64,000 nt of DNA. Origin: CAYRFQ01 sp964423615 (GTDB lineage Bacteria > Planctomycetota > Planctomycetia > Gemmatales > Gemmataceae). Within the stretch, counting starts at the first letter, position 1, and every line of letters begins with the position of its first letter. Position numbers and translations under genes: made by a program. The stretch spans positions 62,001 to 126,000 of the forward strand of contig CAYRFQ010000011.1 in assembly GCA_964423615.1 (NCBI GenBank), given 5' to 3'. This document shows, one piece after another, positions 32,610 to 41,231 of the stretch. The notes below the pieces were generated by a model that ran no database searches, had not been told where the DNA came from, and saw only the letters and a program-made list of their open reading frames with translations.

Positions 32610-34256
32610 ATGCTTCGTTGCCAGGTCACTTTTAATCGAGAAACCCAACACATCCACCACAAAGAAGGTGCGTTGGAATTTGGTCGCGGCCCCAAGCGTC
32701 CGCCCGTTCCTCGTTGTATGATTCCTGATCCTTACGTTTCCAAGGATCACGTACGAGTCCATCCGCTCGGCAACGACACCATCATGGTGGAAAACCTGAG
32801 CCGCAAACAACCGATCTGGCTAACGTCCGAGGAAGCCATTGAACCTGGCCAATCGTTGAAACTCTCGCTCCCCACGAGGTTGCACCTGGGAGATTCGGTC
32901 ATCGAGATCGAGTCCGACGAATATGACACGGTCGACCGCGATTTCCTCCAGACGATCGCTGCGCCCGTGGTGCGACTCGAACGACATGGCGATAATCCCA
33001 GTCTCCTTCGTCTTGGCGAGGTTCCGTCCGCCGAAACGCTTGTGCATTGGTTCGAGGCCGTCATCGCGGTCCAGCGAGCCGCCGCCGGGAGTCCGGAGTT
33101 CTATCAACAAACGGCTCAAGCTCTCGTCGACCTTGTCGGAATGGATCGGGGACTCGTTTTGCTTCGTCATGGCGATGCCTGGAAAGTCGTCGCCAGGGCG
33201 TTTCTCGACGAGGGAGGTCCTGGCAGAGAGTTTAGCCAAACGATCTTGCAACAAGTCATCGAGGAACGCCGGACGTTCTACCAATCGGTCTCCAAGATCG
33301 CTCAAACGGACAGCTTGCAAGGCGTCCAGGCAGTCGTGGCGTCGCCCATCTTCGACGCTCGGGAGGCCGTGGTCGGCGTCGTCTACGGGTCCCGGAGTCG
33401 CGGGGTCATCCAACGGGACATTGGGACGCTCGATGCTCAGGTCGTTCAAGTCTTGGCGGCGGCAGTCGGCAGCGGCCTTGAGAGGATGGAACGAGAACAG
33501 GAAGCCAACCGTATGCGTGTCGCCATGGAAGCGACCGCGCACGCCGATCAGGCCAAGAGTCAATTTTTAGCGAACATGAGCCACGAACTTCGGACTCCTC
33601 TCAACGCCATCATAGGCTACAGCGAAATGCTCCAGGAAGAAGTTGCCGATGATGGGCAGGATGCCTACATGCCGGACTTACAGAAAATCCACAGTTCTGC
33701 CAAACATTTACTCGCGCTGATCAACGACATACTCGACCTTTCCAAGATCGAAGCGGGGAAGATGGAGCTTTCGCTCGAAACGTTCGCTCTCGAACGTTTG
33801 GTCGAAGACGTCCGAGCCACCATCGAACCCCTTGCGGCCAAAAACTCCAACACGTTCCAGGTCGAGACGCAACCGAACCTCGGAGAGATGAATGCCGACG
33901 TCACACGGGTTCGACAGTGTTTGCTTAACTTGATTAGCAACGCGTGTAAATTCACGTCCGAAGGAATCATTCGGTTCGAGGTTGGCCTCGTTGCCAACGG
34001 CGGACAACGATGGGTGCAATTCGTCATCCAGGATACCGGCATCGGGATGACCCCCGAACAACTCCAAAGGCTGTTCAAACGATTCGGGCAGGCCGACGCG
34101 TCCACGACTCGAAAATATGGCGGGACGGGGCTCGGACTTGTGATCACGCGGCATCTCGCTCAGATGATGGGCGGGGATGTCACGGTACAAAGCGAAATCG
34201 GGAAGGGCTCGACGTTTACGATGTATATTCCGGTGAAGGTGCAACAGGCGAAATAG
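32610..34256 (+). CDS. FHA-GAF sensor histidine kinase
   Basis: 548 residues and no membrane segment, so probably cytosolic. An FHA domain (about 5-95) shows EFGRGP, DPYVSKDHVRV and SRKQPIW, a phosphothreonine-binding fold. A GAF domain follows (about 130-295). A short coiled coil leads into HisKA with His325 in ANMSHELRTPLNAIIGYS, then the HATPase domain with N box LLNLISNACKFT, G1 DTGIGM, F and G2 YGGTGLGL. The FHA suggests that a Ser/Thr kinase phosphorylates its partner or itself, linking the two signalling modes. No response regulator is adjacent. Confidence 0.93.
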   Translation: MLRCQVTFNRETQHIHHKEGALEFGRGPKRPPVPRCMIPDPYVSKDHVRVHPLGNDTIMVENLSRKQPIWLTSEEAIEPGQSLKLSLPTRLHLGDSVIEIESDEYDTVDRDFLQTIAAPVVRLERHGDNPSLLRLGEVPSAETLVHWFEAVIAVQRAAAGSPEFYQQTAQALVDLVGMDRGLVLLRHGDAWKVVARAFLDEGGPGREFSQTILQQVIEERRTFYQSVSKIAQTDSLQGVQAVVASPIFDAREAVVGVVYGSRSRGVIQRDIGTLDAQVVQVLAAAVGSGLERMEREQEANRMRVAMEATAHADQAKSQFLANMSHELRTPLNAIIGYSEMLQEEVADDGQDAYMPDLQKIHSSAKHLLALINDILDLSKIEAGKMELSLETFALERLVEDVRATIEPLAAKNSNTFQVETQPNLGEMNADVTRVRQCLLNLISNACKFTSEGIIRFEVGLVANGGQRWVQFVIQDTGIGMTPEQLQRLFKRFGQADASTTRKYGGTGLGLVITRHLAQMMGGDVTVQSEIGKGSTFTMYIPVKVQQAK

Positions 34257-34269
34257 TGGTGCGGAGAAA

Positions 34270-34430
34270 GGACAAGTACCTGGCCATTCTGACCAGGTTA
34301 CGATGACCTTGCCCTTCGGCCAAAAGAAAAAACGGTTCGGATGGATTCGTCGTCGTGGGTGAAAGGCGAATAGCCTGACCTTCCTAATTGCTGGGCTGAC
34401 ACTTCATTGACTGCACAGGTCTCAATGACT
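34270..34430 (+). repeat. Dispersed intergenic repeat, copy B
   Basis: Fills the convergent gap between the histidine kinase and sigma factor genes. It contains a perfect inverted repeat, ACCTGG at 34278-34283 and CCAGGT at 34293-34298, with a 9-base loop. It matches copy A along its length and copy C at both ends (GACCAGG, then CAGGTCTCAAT). It could double as a terminator region. Confidence 0.65.
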
Positions 34431-34439
34431 TCCTCCCGG

Positions 34440-35357
34440 TTATTCCTTCAATGTTGGCAACGTCTTTCCCTGAGCGGCTAATATCTGCGCCAGATTATCG
34501 ATCGACAATCTCGGGTCGTCGAGCAATAAATTTCGCATCTCCGTCCGAACATAATCGGAGAGATTGTCGCCGGTCCAGCCTCGCTCGATCATCTTTTTGC
34601 TGACCGTTTCTTTCCACTGTTCACTAAGGGCGTCAGTGCGGCGGGATATAGTCCCTTCGTGGATTTCGAGAATCCCAGCGACGTCGCGTTGACTGAGGTT
34701 ATATCGCAGACGGAGGCCGAGGATCAACAATTCCTTGTCGCCGATCGATTGCAGCCATTCGCGAGCCGCTTCGCAAAAGACGTCGCGCCAGCGGTCAGGT
34801 TGGGGAGCCGGAATGGGGATGATGTCGTCTTCGGGAAGGGCCTGCTCGCCCTTCTTGTTGCGTAACTTCGATAGGTGATGATTCTGGAAGACCCGGATGA
34901 GCCACGGGATCAACGGACGGAGCCCGTCGTAGCGTTTCAAGACGGGAAGTCCTTGAGGGGTATCGGGCGGTATGAACAAGTTGCTCCAAAATTCGAGAAC
35001 AGAACTCTCCTGGCGTTCTTCGTTGCGAGGATACAACCAAGCAGCCCGAGAACGTAAGGCATCCATTAAAAGGCAGTCGCTTCGGTAGGCTCTTGCAGCG
35101 AAAAGGTAATCCCAAGCCGGTTCGTTGCCTTCCAGGCAAGCCGCCGTGATGAACCAATCGAGCGGGTAGAGGTTGTCCAGGTAAAAGTCCCAGGTGATCG
35201 ATTCGTCCTTGCTTTTGGACTGGTACAACTGGAAGGTGCGTTGCAGATGGCCTTCGCACACATCGGGTGGCAAACTGACCGCTGGTAGTTGCATGCGGCA
35301 GAACGAGTACAACAGATCGACCCGTGCCTGGTCGGGGGCTCCAATGACGTTTGACAT
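34440..35357 (-). CDS. Sigma-70-family RNA polymerase sigma factor (unusual, planctomycete type)
   Basis: 305 residues. The C-terminal part has a region-4 helix-turn-helix pattern: LGLRLRYNLSQRDVAGIL then EIHEGTISRRTDAL near 215-255. Residues about 70-170 look like a region-2 equivalent (DWFITAACLEGNEPAWDYLF, AARAYRSDCLLMDAL, LIPWLIRVFQNHHLSKLR). It is longer than a typical ECF factor by about 100 residues, with extra sequence at both ends. Two WD40 proteins and the MCE protein are nearby, but no anti-sigma factor is visible. Assignment rests on the region-4 pattern. Confidence 0.7.
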   Translation of the reverse strand: MSNVIGAPDQARVDLLYSFCRMQLPAVSLPPDVCEGHLQRTFQLYQSKSKDESITWDFYLDNLYPLDWFITAACLEGNEPAWDYLFAARAYRSDCLLMDALRSRAAWLYPRNEERQESSVLEFWSNLFIPPDTPQGLPVLKRYDGLRPLIPWLIRVFQNHHLSKLRNKKGEQALPEDDIIPIPAPQPDRWRDVFCEAAREWLQSIGDKELLILGLRLRYNLSQRDVAGILEIHEGTISRRTDALSEQWKETVSKKMIERGWTGDNLSDYVRTEMRNLLLDDPRLSIDNLAQILAAQGKTLPTLKE

Positions 35358-35447
35358 TCGTTGAGGATAGCGTTCCAGTGTGATCCTGGCCAGTGATTTC
35401 CGACTAGAGAAATCCCCGGCACCCGCAGGCGTTCCTCTGCAGCAACA

Positions 35448-36941
35448 TTACTCCGGCACAAACACGATGATCTCGACTCGTGCCGTCGGCAGCTTTTTCT
35501 TCTCCGGAACAGGGGTTGGCCCCACTCCGCAGCCCAGAGCTTTGACGCGACGATTCGACCAGAACCAGTATCCCATGCGGTGAATTTTGTGATGGTCTTT
35601 CACAAAACCCATCACGGCTTTCGCTTGTTCCTCGGTCAGGCGTTTCGCGAACTCCGGTTTCTGTTTTGGATCGGCAAAGACGGCGATGACGACTTCGGAT
35701 TTCTTTTCTTTGTGAGTGTTCAACCAATCCCCTGCCGCACGCAAGTTCCGCTGGCCCATGCGAGTGATCGTCGCGCGATCGTCCTCGAAGATTTGATAAA
35801 TCGGATACACAATCCGGTGTCTTTTGCAATTCGGACGAACCAGCTCCTTGGTCAAGTCCACGACGTAGTTACGCACGATCGGCAGGCGTTTGACGGCGTC
35901 CGAATTTTGCTTCACGGAGCTGACCATTTGGCGAACATCTTTGAGTGACTTGACCGTCTCCTGGTAGGCCGTTTTGTCTTTGAGGAATTTACCAAGCGAG
36001 CCTTGGCCCTCTTCAATGTTGGCCAGAGCGAGTTGGATTCTGTTGAGCGACGATGTGAAGTCTTTGTAGAGTTTTTCGTCCGTCAAAAGCTTGCCGAGCG
36101 TCCCTTTGCCGTTTTGGAGATTATCGATCGTCACGTCAGCCTTGGCCAAAATCGTGTTCAGTTTGTCGGTGGCCTTCCGCAGGTCGGCGGTCGCCTTTCC
36201 GACCGGTCCGTCTCCTTCGTTGTAAGCGACGACAGCTTTGTTGGCTTCGGTGATGACCTTGTCGAGTTTATCGGTGGTCTGTTTGAGTTCCATGGCCACC
36301 GAGCCAATTGGTCCTTTGCCGGTGTTGTACTCCCGGAGGGCCTGGTCGGCACGGTCGACGACGGTCACAAGTTTTTTCGTTGCCTGGGAGAGATCCTTGG
36401 CGGCGCTGCCAATTGGTCCCTTTCCCTGCTCGTAGTTTTCGGTGGCCCGATCGACACGATCGACGATTCGGATGAGTTTTTCGCTGACCTGACTCAGGTT
36501 GCCCGTTGTTGTCGAAAGGTTGGCAAACATTCCCTCCTGGGGAGAGTTCGGTAAGAGGGCGTTTTCTCCGATGGCTTCGGCGGATTTGCCATTAACGATC
36601 CGGATGACGTTCGCGGACATAGGACCGTTGCTGGTGATTTGGGCATGGGAGCCCTTTCGGATGATTTTGCGAAACCGCCCCTTGAGGTGCAGGACCAAAA
36701 CCACATGTCCTGGCTCTTCCAATTGGACCTCCGTCACTTCCCCAGCATCGACGCCTTGGACTTCGACTCGGGTTCCGACCTCGACCCCCGATACGTCAGG
36801 GAAGCTCGCGCGGAGGCGGAAGGCATTTCCGAGCCAATCGCGACTTCCGACCAGGAACAGCCCGACCGAACCGAGTGCCAAGGTGACCAGGACCACGAGT
36901 CCCAAAACCGTTGCTTGCCAAGGGGTGAGTGATCGAGACAC
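35448..36941 (-). CDS. MCE/MlaD-family protein with G-x-G-P-I-G repeats and OmpA-like C domain
   Basis: 497 residues starting at GTG 36941 with AGGGAGC upstream. One N-terminal helix (about 10-32) anchors it in the inner membrane. The MCE domain (about 38-120) carries SGVEVGTRVEVQGVDAGEV, typical of substrate-binding parts of Mla-type phospholipid transport. Residues 150-345 are a long helical region with five GxG(P/T/S)(I/V/L)G repeats (GKGPIG, GKGPIG, GDGPVG, GKGTLG, GQGSLG) every 30-46 residues, likely a tubular coiled coil. The last 120 residues (ITRMGQRNLRAAGDWL, EEQAKAVMGFV, RVKALGCG) resemble an OmpA-like domain. No MlaE/MlaF permease or ATPase is adjacent. Confidence 0.82.
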   Translation of the reverse strand: MSRSLTPWQATVLGLVVLVTLALGSVGLFLVGSRDWLGNAFRLRASFPDVSGVEVGTRVEVQGVDAGEVTEVQLEEPGHVVLVLHLKGRFRKIIRKGSHAQITSNGPMSANVIRIVNGKSAEAIGENALLPNSPQEGMFANLSTTTGNLSQVSEKLIRIVDRVDRATENYEQGKGPIGSAAKDLSQATKKLVTVVDRADQALREYNTGKGPIGSVAMELKQTTDKLDKVITEANKAVVAYNEGDGPVGKATADLRKATDKLNTILAKADVTIDNLQNGKGTLGKLLTDEKLYKDFTSSLNRIQLALANIEEGQGSLGKFLKDKTAYQETVKSLKDVRQMVSSVKQNSDAVKRLPIVRNYVVDLTKELVRPNCKRHRIVYPIYQIFEDDRATITRMGQRNLRAAGDWLNTHKEKKSEVVIAVFADPKQKPEFAKRLTEEQAKAVMGFVKDHHKIHRMGYWFWSNRRVKALGCGVGPTPVPEKKKLPTARVEIIVFVPE

Positions 36942-37380
36942 AATGAAGCTCCCTTGTTTGGAGAATTAGAACGGCCAACAAGCGTCGCTCCATTATAGGA
37001 TCGATAATCGCTCGGGGGAATTGGTCGGAGAGTTTACCAAGAAGAAGAGAAAAGTCTGCTGTCTAGCTATGGTACAGAGGAGGAAATATCTCTCATCATG
37101 CCCTCTACAGCTTTACCAGATTCTCAAGGCATGCACAAGCCGGGCAGACAGAGGTGGTGATTCTTAGGGTGTGCCTCTGGGTTTTGAAATTCTGTGTTCG
37201 TTGTAGGCACAAGTGCGCCATGTGGGTCCACGATTGCCCGGCAAATCCAAGTTCCACAATTCAGAGGAGGACGAGATTCTTTTGGACCTTCCAGTGATTG
37301 TTTTCAGGTGTGATGAGCAAGGCGTGGCGAAGCGAGGGAACACCAACAAACCTCGGTCGTTGAGCGTTCCCAGGCCGAAA
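36942..37380 (-). other. Intergenic region between the WD40 and MCE genes
   Basis: 439 bases. I see no gene, tRNA, terminator or repeat copy that I could defend. Confidence 0.4.
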
Positions 37381-40086
37381 TCACGACGTTTGTGACTCGG
37401 TTCTCAATCGTAACCGAGCGAGTGCCCCCTTGGCGTCGTTGGTCAACGGTGCACCGGGTGCTCCCTCGGCGAGGGTCGAGAGTAACTGGCGAGCTTCTTC
37501 GTTTCCGATCCATTCGAGGATTTCCACCCCACGCATGTCCGCCAACCGAGTGGGAGTCACGACAGGACGACGGGCCTCTCGCAACAACTTCGTAATCCGC
37601 GTTCGGAGTTCTCTTGAACTCGTCTTCTCCAATTTGGGTTGAAGATACTCGATGGCTTGCGTCCCAAGTTTTTTGAGTTGTAGCGTCGCCGTCTCGCGAA
37701 TCTTGTATCGGTTGCTGTCAAGTTGCTCGATCCAACGAAGTATATCTTTCTCGGTGACGGCGTTTCCATCGGCCGGTCGAAGGGTCTTCTTCAAGTGAGC
37801 CAACGCGACGTCGGGGTGAGCGACTAACTTCCCAACGGCTTCATGCGCCGCAGTCGCATTGTCGGCTTGGAGGGCGTTGGTAAGGCGTTCGATTTCTGCT
37901 TTCGTCAATTCCTTCTTCCTGGATGTGCCGTATTTTCGTTGGCCGGTCAAGTCCCAGAACAAAATGGTCGTGTCGTAGCTGCCCGTTGCCAGAACTCGAC
38001 AGTCGGGGGAGAAAGCGACGCTGGAGACCATGCCTCTGTGGCCATGGAACATCGATCGCCGCTTCCCCGTTGCCGCTTCCCAGACGTGGATGTACGCCAG
38101 ATATCCAGTCGAGGACGAAGAGGTGTAGCTCGTCGCCACTACAAAGCGTCCATCGGGAGAGAACGCCACGTTTTGATGACTGGAACTGGAACTCTCGAGG
38201 TCTCGGATTTTGCTTCCGTTGCTGGCATCGTACACGGCCAACTGGTTTTTCTCATTGTCCAGGATGACGAGGTTGCCGTCGGGCGAGAAGGCCGGGGCTT
38301 GGGTGCTGCTAGAATTTCGGTCTATGCGGAAGAGTTCTTTTCGCTTCGTCAAGTCCCAAACGGCAACGCTGGATGTCGAGCGTCCCGTTTGTCCGTCGTA
38401 GGTTCTCCACGAGAGAGCCAACCTTTTGTTGTTCGGGGAGAAACCCATCTGGCCGGATTGGATGCCGCCGTTCCACCGATTAATCACCTTTTCGATCACC
38501 TTGATCCGAGCGACCTCCTCGCCAGAAAGAGTGTTCCAGACGCTCACCATTCCAGGGTAGAGGAAGCAACCGACGCGAGACCCATCCTGGGAGATGGCTG
38601 GGGAATTCGCACTCGACTGAGAATTCGAATCGAAGTCGAAGAGGACTCGGTTTGCGTCGAGGTCCCAAAATTGAACGGTTCGATTGCTGTAAGAGCTCAC
38701 GGTGGCCATGTACTTGCCGTTCACCGAGAACCTGGGGGTTTGAAAGGCATTGGCGTTTGGATTCGGACGATATCCGCTGGGATACGCCGAATCGAAATCG
38801 ACTCGTTGGCGACGAAGGGGTTTGCGCGACTTGACGTCCCAGGAGCATACGTAGCCGTATTGATCGACGGATCGGAGTGTTCGTCCTTTGGACCCGAAAG
38901 CCAAGGCACTGACGGTGTGATAATGGCCGCTGAGAGGGGTGAACACTTTTCCGGTCAGGACGTCCCAAACGCACAGGACTTGTTGGTTGCGGCCATAACC
39001 CAAGATTTTCCCGTCTTTGCGGAACATGACGCCTGTTTGGAAGCATAACGGCCCCGGTTTCGTGCGCACCCGAGTTTGTTTCTTGCGGTCCCAAATCTGG
39101 ACATCGCCGTTATTCCCAGCCGCCGCCAAGTAACGTCCATCTGCCGAATATTTCAAGAAGGTTCCCAACCCTCGGCGACCCGCAAAGCGTCGCTTGAGTT
39201 TACCGGTTTTCACGTCGTACAAGCTCAGTGTGGACGAACCGTTGATCAATGCCAGTTCTTCTCCGTCGGGCGAAAAGGCGACCGTATTGAGGACAGTCGA
39301 GTCGGTTTCGATTCGTCGGATTTCTTTGCTCGTGGAAACGTCCCAAAGCTGAAGTGTGACGGGTGGTTGTGTCGGGCGATTTTGGTAGGTTCCCCAGGAA
39401 AGGATGATCTTTCCGTCGGGAGAGAAAATGCCGCGAGGTTGGTAGTCTTGCATCACTTGAAGAGTCCCGACGGATTTCCCGTCGGTCACATTCCAGACGT
39501 AGATCGTGTTGCCTCGGTTGTACCTTCCGGGTGCGGCTAGGAGTAGTTTGTTGTCGGGAGAGAATTCGACGGTCGACCAGGACGAACTCGTCCGCACGGC
39601 GGGACGGAAATAGCGGATTCTTCTTCCCGTTTTGGTGTCGTAGATTTGGACTTGGTTGTAGCCACCCACGGCGAGCTTTTTGCCATCCGGAGACAAAGCC
39701 GATCCGTAGGAGCTTGTGTTTACAGGAATTCTTCGGATTTGCTTTCCGGTGGCAACTTCGATGATAGCCGTGCCGGAATTAGTGGTCACCGCTACGGTCT
39801 TTCCATCGCCCGACGGAATCATCCGTTGCACGTACTGGTCCAATCGAAACTCGACCGAGCCCAAGCGTCCGAGGGCTTCTTTCGGGAGGGCTGTTGGTGA
39901 AAGCGTGCTGTTCGACAACCTTCCACCTCCGCCCGGTTGCGGGTAGTAGGGCCCCCCTGGTCCGATTGGCCCGATCCCTGGCGGTGGAGGAATGTTTGGG
40001 ATTTGAGGTTGGGCAACAGCGGAATAGTGGGTGGCAGGGAAGGCAAGCACTACCCACAAAAGGTACGTGCGAAGTTGGAAGCGCAT
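37381..40086 (-). CDS. Secreted WD40 repeat protein, second paralogue
   Basis: 901 residues. Signal peptide (MRFQLRTYLLWVVLAFPATH, cleavage after AVA). A Pro/Gly-rich linker (about 26-55) precedes about 14 WD40 repeats (60-720), with clear units such as GHRGMVSSVAFSPDCRVLAT then TTILFWDL and VAFSPDGEELALING then LSLYDV. The C-terminal helical HEAT-like domain (about 740-901, HEAVGKLVAHPDVALAHLKK, RETATLQLKKLG, ELRTRITKLL) matches the layout of the protein at 27576-30011. Probably a periplasmic scaffold; no enzymatic residues seen. Confidence 0.88.
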   Translation of the reverse strand: MRFQLRTYLLWVVLAFPATHYSAVAQPQIPNIPPPPGIGPIGPGGPYYPQPGGGGRLSNSTLSPTALPKEALGRLGSVEFRLDQYVQRMIPSGDGKTVAVTTNSGTAIIEVATGKQIRRIPVNTSSYGSALSPDGKKLAVGGYNQVQIYDTKTGRRIRYFRPAVRTSSSWSTVEFSPDNKLLLAAPGRYNRGNTIYVWNVTDGKSVGTLQVMQDYQPRGIFSPDGKIILSWGTYQNRPTQPPVTLQLWDVSTSKEIRRIETDSTVLNTVAFSPDGEELALINGSSTLSLYDVKTGKLKRRFAGRRGLGTFLKYSADGRYLAAAGNNGDVQIWDRKKQTRVRTKPGPLCFQTGVMFRKDGKILGYGRNQQVLCVWDVLTGKVFTPLSGHYHTVSALAFGSKGRTLRSVDQYGYVCSWDVKSRKPLRRQRVDFDSAYPSGYRPNPNANAFQTPRFSVNGKYMATVSSYSNRTVQFWDLDANRVLFDFDSNSQSSANSPAISQDGSRVGCFLYPGMVSVWNTLSGEEVARIKVIEKVINRWNGGIQSGQMGFSPNNKRLALSWRTYDGQTGRSTSSVAVWDLTKRKELFRIDRNSSSTQAPAFSPDGNLVILDNEKNQLAVYDASNGSKIRDLESSSSSHQNVAFSPDGRFVVATSYTSSSSTGYLAYIHVWEAATGKRRSMFHGHRGMVSSVAFSPDCRVLATGSYDTTILFWDLTGQRKYGTSRKKELTKAEIERLTNALQADNATAAHEAVGKLVAHPDVALAHLKKTLRPADGNAVTEKDILRWIEQLDSNRYKIRETATLQLKKLGTQAIEYLQPKLEKTSSRELRTRITKLLREARRPVVTPTRLADMRGVEILEWIGNEEARQLLSTLAEGAPGAPLTNDAKGALARLRLRTESQTS

Positions 40087-40596
40087 ACCCAGATTCTCCG
40101 AAATCTAGCGGTAAGTCGATCTACGTGGTGAGAACGAAGCTCAGTTCGAGCTTTCTGACATCGTTCGGGTTCGTCGGAACAAAAGAAAAAGTCCGATTGA
40201 GGGAACGACGATTCCAGATAAACTTTGGTTTTTTGAGAAGTCTATTCGAAAAGTATGGTATCGCAAACGACGGCCGTTCGCCAGAGGAATGTGAGCTAAG
40301 GGCACCGCCCAATATCTTCGTTCGACGAGAATGGCCGGTTAGAGAAGTTGCGCTCTTCGGTCTGGATGAGCGAGCGATGGATCGACTGTGTCGATGATTT
40401 TCGTGTCCACCAGAGTTCGGGATGGGCTTGGCCGTGAAAACGAAACTGCTGGAGTCATTTTTGGAATGTTATTGAGAACTGCGTGACTACTTGAGCAGGC
40501 ACGCTCGAAACGGAAAGTGCACAGGTGTTGTTTTTTTGTAGATGGTTAGGAAAATGCGTCGGTGCCTTTCGCAACTTAACGTTGGGAAACACGTTA

Positions 40597-40727
40597 CCTA
40601 TTGAGCACTGCGAGGGCAATGCAACGGTCGTTGATGACCTTTGACGTAAGACGACCGAAGCTCCGTAGCCTAGCCCTACCAAGAGACGAACGGCAAGATA
40701 AGAGAGTGCTTGCTACTTTTTCCAAAA
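40597..40727 (+). repeat. Dispersed intergenic repeat, copy D (internally deleted)
   Basis: Its first 50 bases align closely with the start of copy C (CTATTG, CTGCG-GG-CAA, then CGGTCGTTGAT and CCTTTG). Its end (AGAGTGCTTGCTACTTTTTCC) aligns with a later part of copy C (50403-50424). The middle is missing. Confidence 0.6.
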
Positions 40728-40758
40728 TCGAATGGAGTGACTAATCGAAATGGTTCTC

Positions 40759-40786
40759 TCGACAAAGCGGAGAGACTGGTTATAAT
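40759..40786 (+). promoter_or_regulatory. Strong sigma-70-like promoter in the purQ leader region
   Basis: TCGACA at 40759-40764 (5 of 6 to consensus) and a perfect TATAAT at 40781-40786 are spaced by 16 bases. Transcription would start near 40793, just before hairpin 1 and about 440 bases before purQ. CTCTC and GAGAG flanking the -35 (40756-40760, 40770-40774) form a small inverted repeat that could be an operator. Confidence 0.6.
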
Positions 40787-40801
40787 TAAGGAGGAAGTGA
40801 T

Positions 40802-40912
40802 AGCGTGAGGAGGCCGACTCGCAAAAGCCTGCCTCACGCTGGTGCTGAAAGGAAGAGTTTGGTGTGAATAGTGCGTTGTGAGGTATCTTGGATTGGGACT
40901 CGCATCCAATCC
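40802..40912 (+). ncRNA. Putative structured RNA or purQ leader with two hairpins sharing a loop sequence
   Basis: Hairpin 1: AGCGTGAGG (40802-40810) pairs perfectly with CCTCACGCT (40832-40840), extended inside by AGGC (40811-40814) with GCCT (40827-40830); loop CGACTCGCAAAA. Hairpin 2: GGATTGG (40890-40896) pairs with CCAATCC (40906-40912); loop GACTCGCAT. Both loops expose GACTCGCA. It lies immediately downstream of the strong promoter. It could be a small RNA or a long purQ leader. No known riboswitch fold is recognised. A 20-codon frame starting GTG 40805 inside hairpin 1 is possible but unsupported. Confidence 0.45.
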
Positions 40913-41231
40913 GCATCTGTAAGGAGCAACAGGCGTACCACTCGCTCGAATAGCCCTTTTGTTTTCTGCATTTGTTACATAAAGCCATTTCTGACAACAG
41001 TTTACATTTATATTTTTTCGGCATTCTGTCTTTCGATTTTTTCGTCAGAATCATTATTCTGCTCAGTCTGGATGATTCCGCAACAAGTGACTGAAGCGTA
41101 ATTGCTCGAAATGCGCTATTTTGCATCTCCGTACAAAATCGTTCCAATCGGCGCAAATTCCCCCAAACTTGCCCTTCCCGTCGCCATGAATAGATCAACG
41201 AAAAGATCACTTGGAACGGGTGGATTCTCCT

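Larger units (their letters stand above)
40087..41231. other. Long intergenic region: repeat copy D and structured purQ leader
   Basis: 1145 bases without a convincing gene. In order: a G+C-balanced stretch with a small hairpin ATCGAC/GTCGAT at 40381-40395; repeat copy D; a strong promoter; two loop-sharing hairpins; and an A/T-rich stretch (40980-41060) where CAGAAT at 41046-41051 can pair either with ATTCTG at 41023-41028 or with ATTCTG at 41056-41061. Confidence 0.5.

Noticed and set aside
40390..40465. Minus-strand 5S rRNA-like signature (CCCATCCCGAACTC) in the gap before purQ
   Set aside because: The 14-base block matches the conserved 5S loop region and a few flanking pairs form (TTTCGT with ACGAAA), but helix I cannot form from the flanks and the loop E sequences are missing. 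At most it is a decayed fragment.
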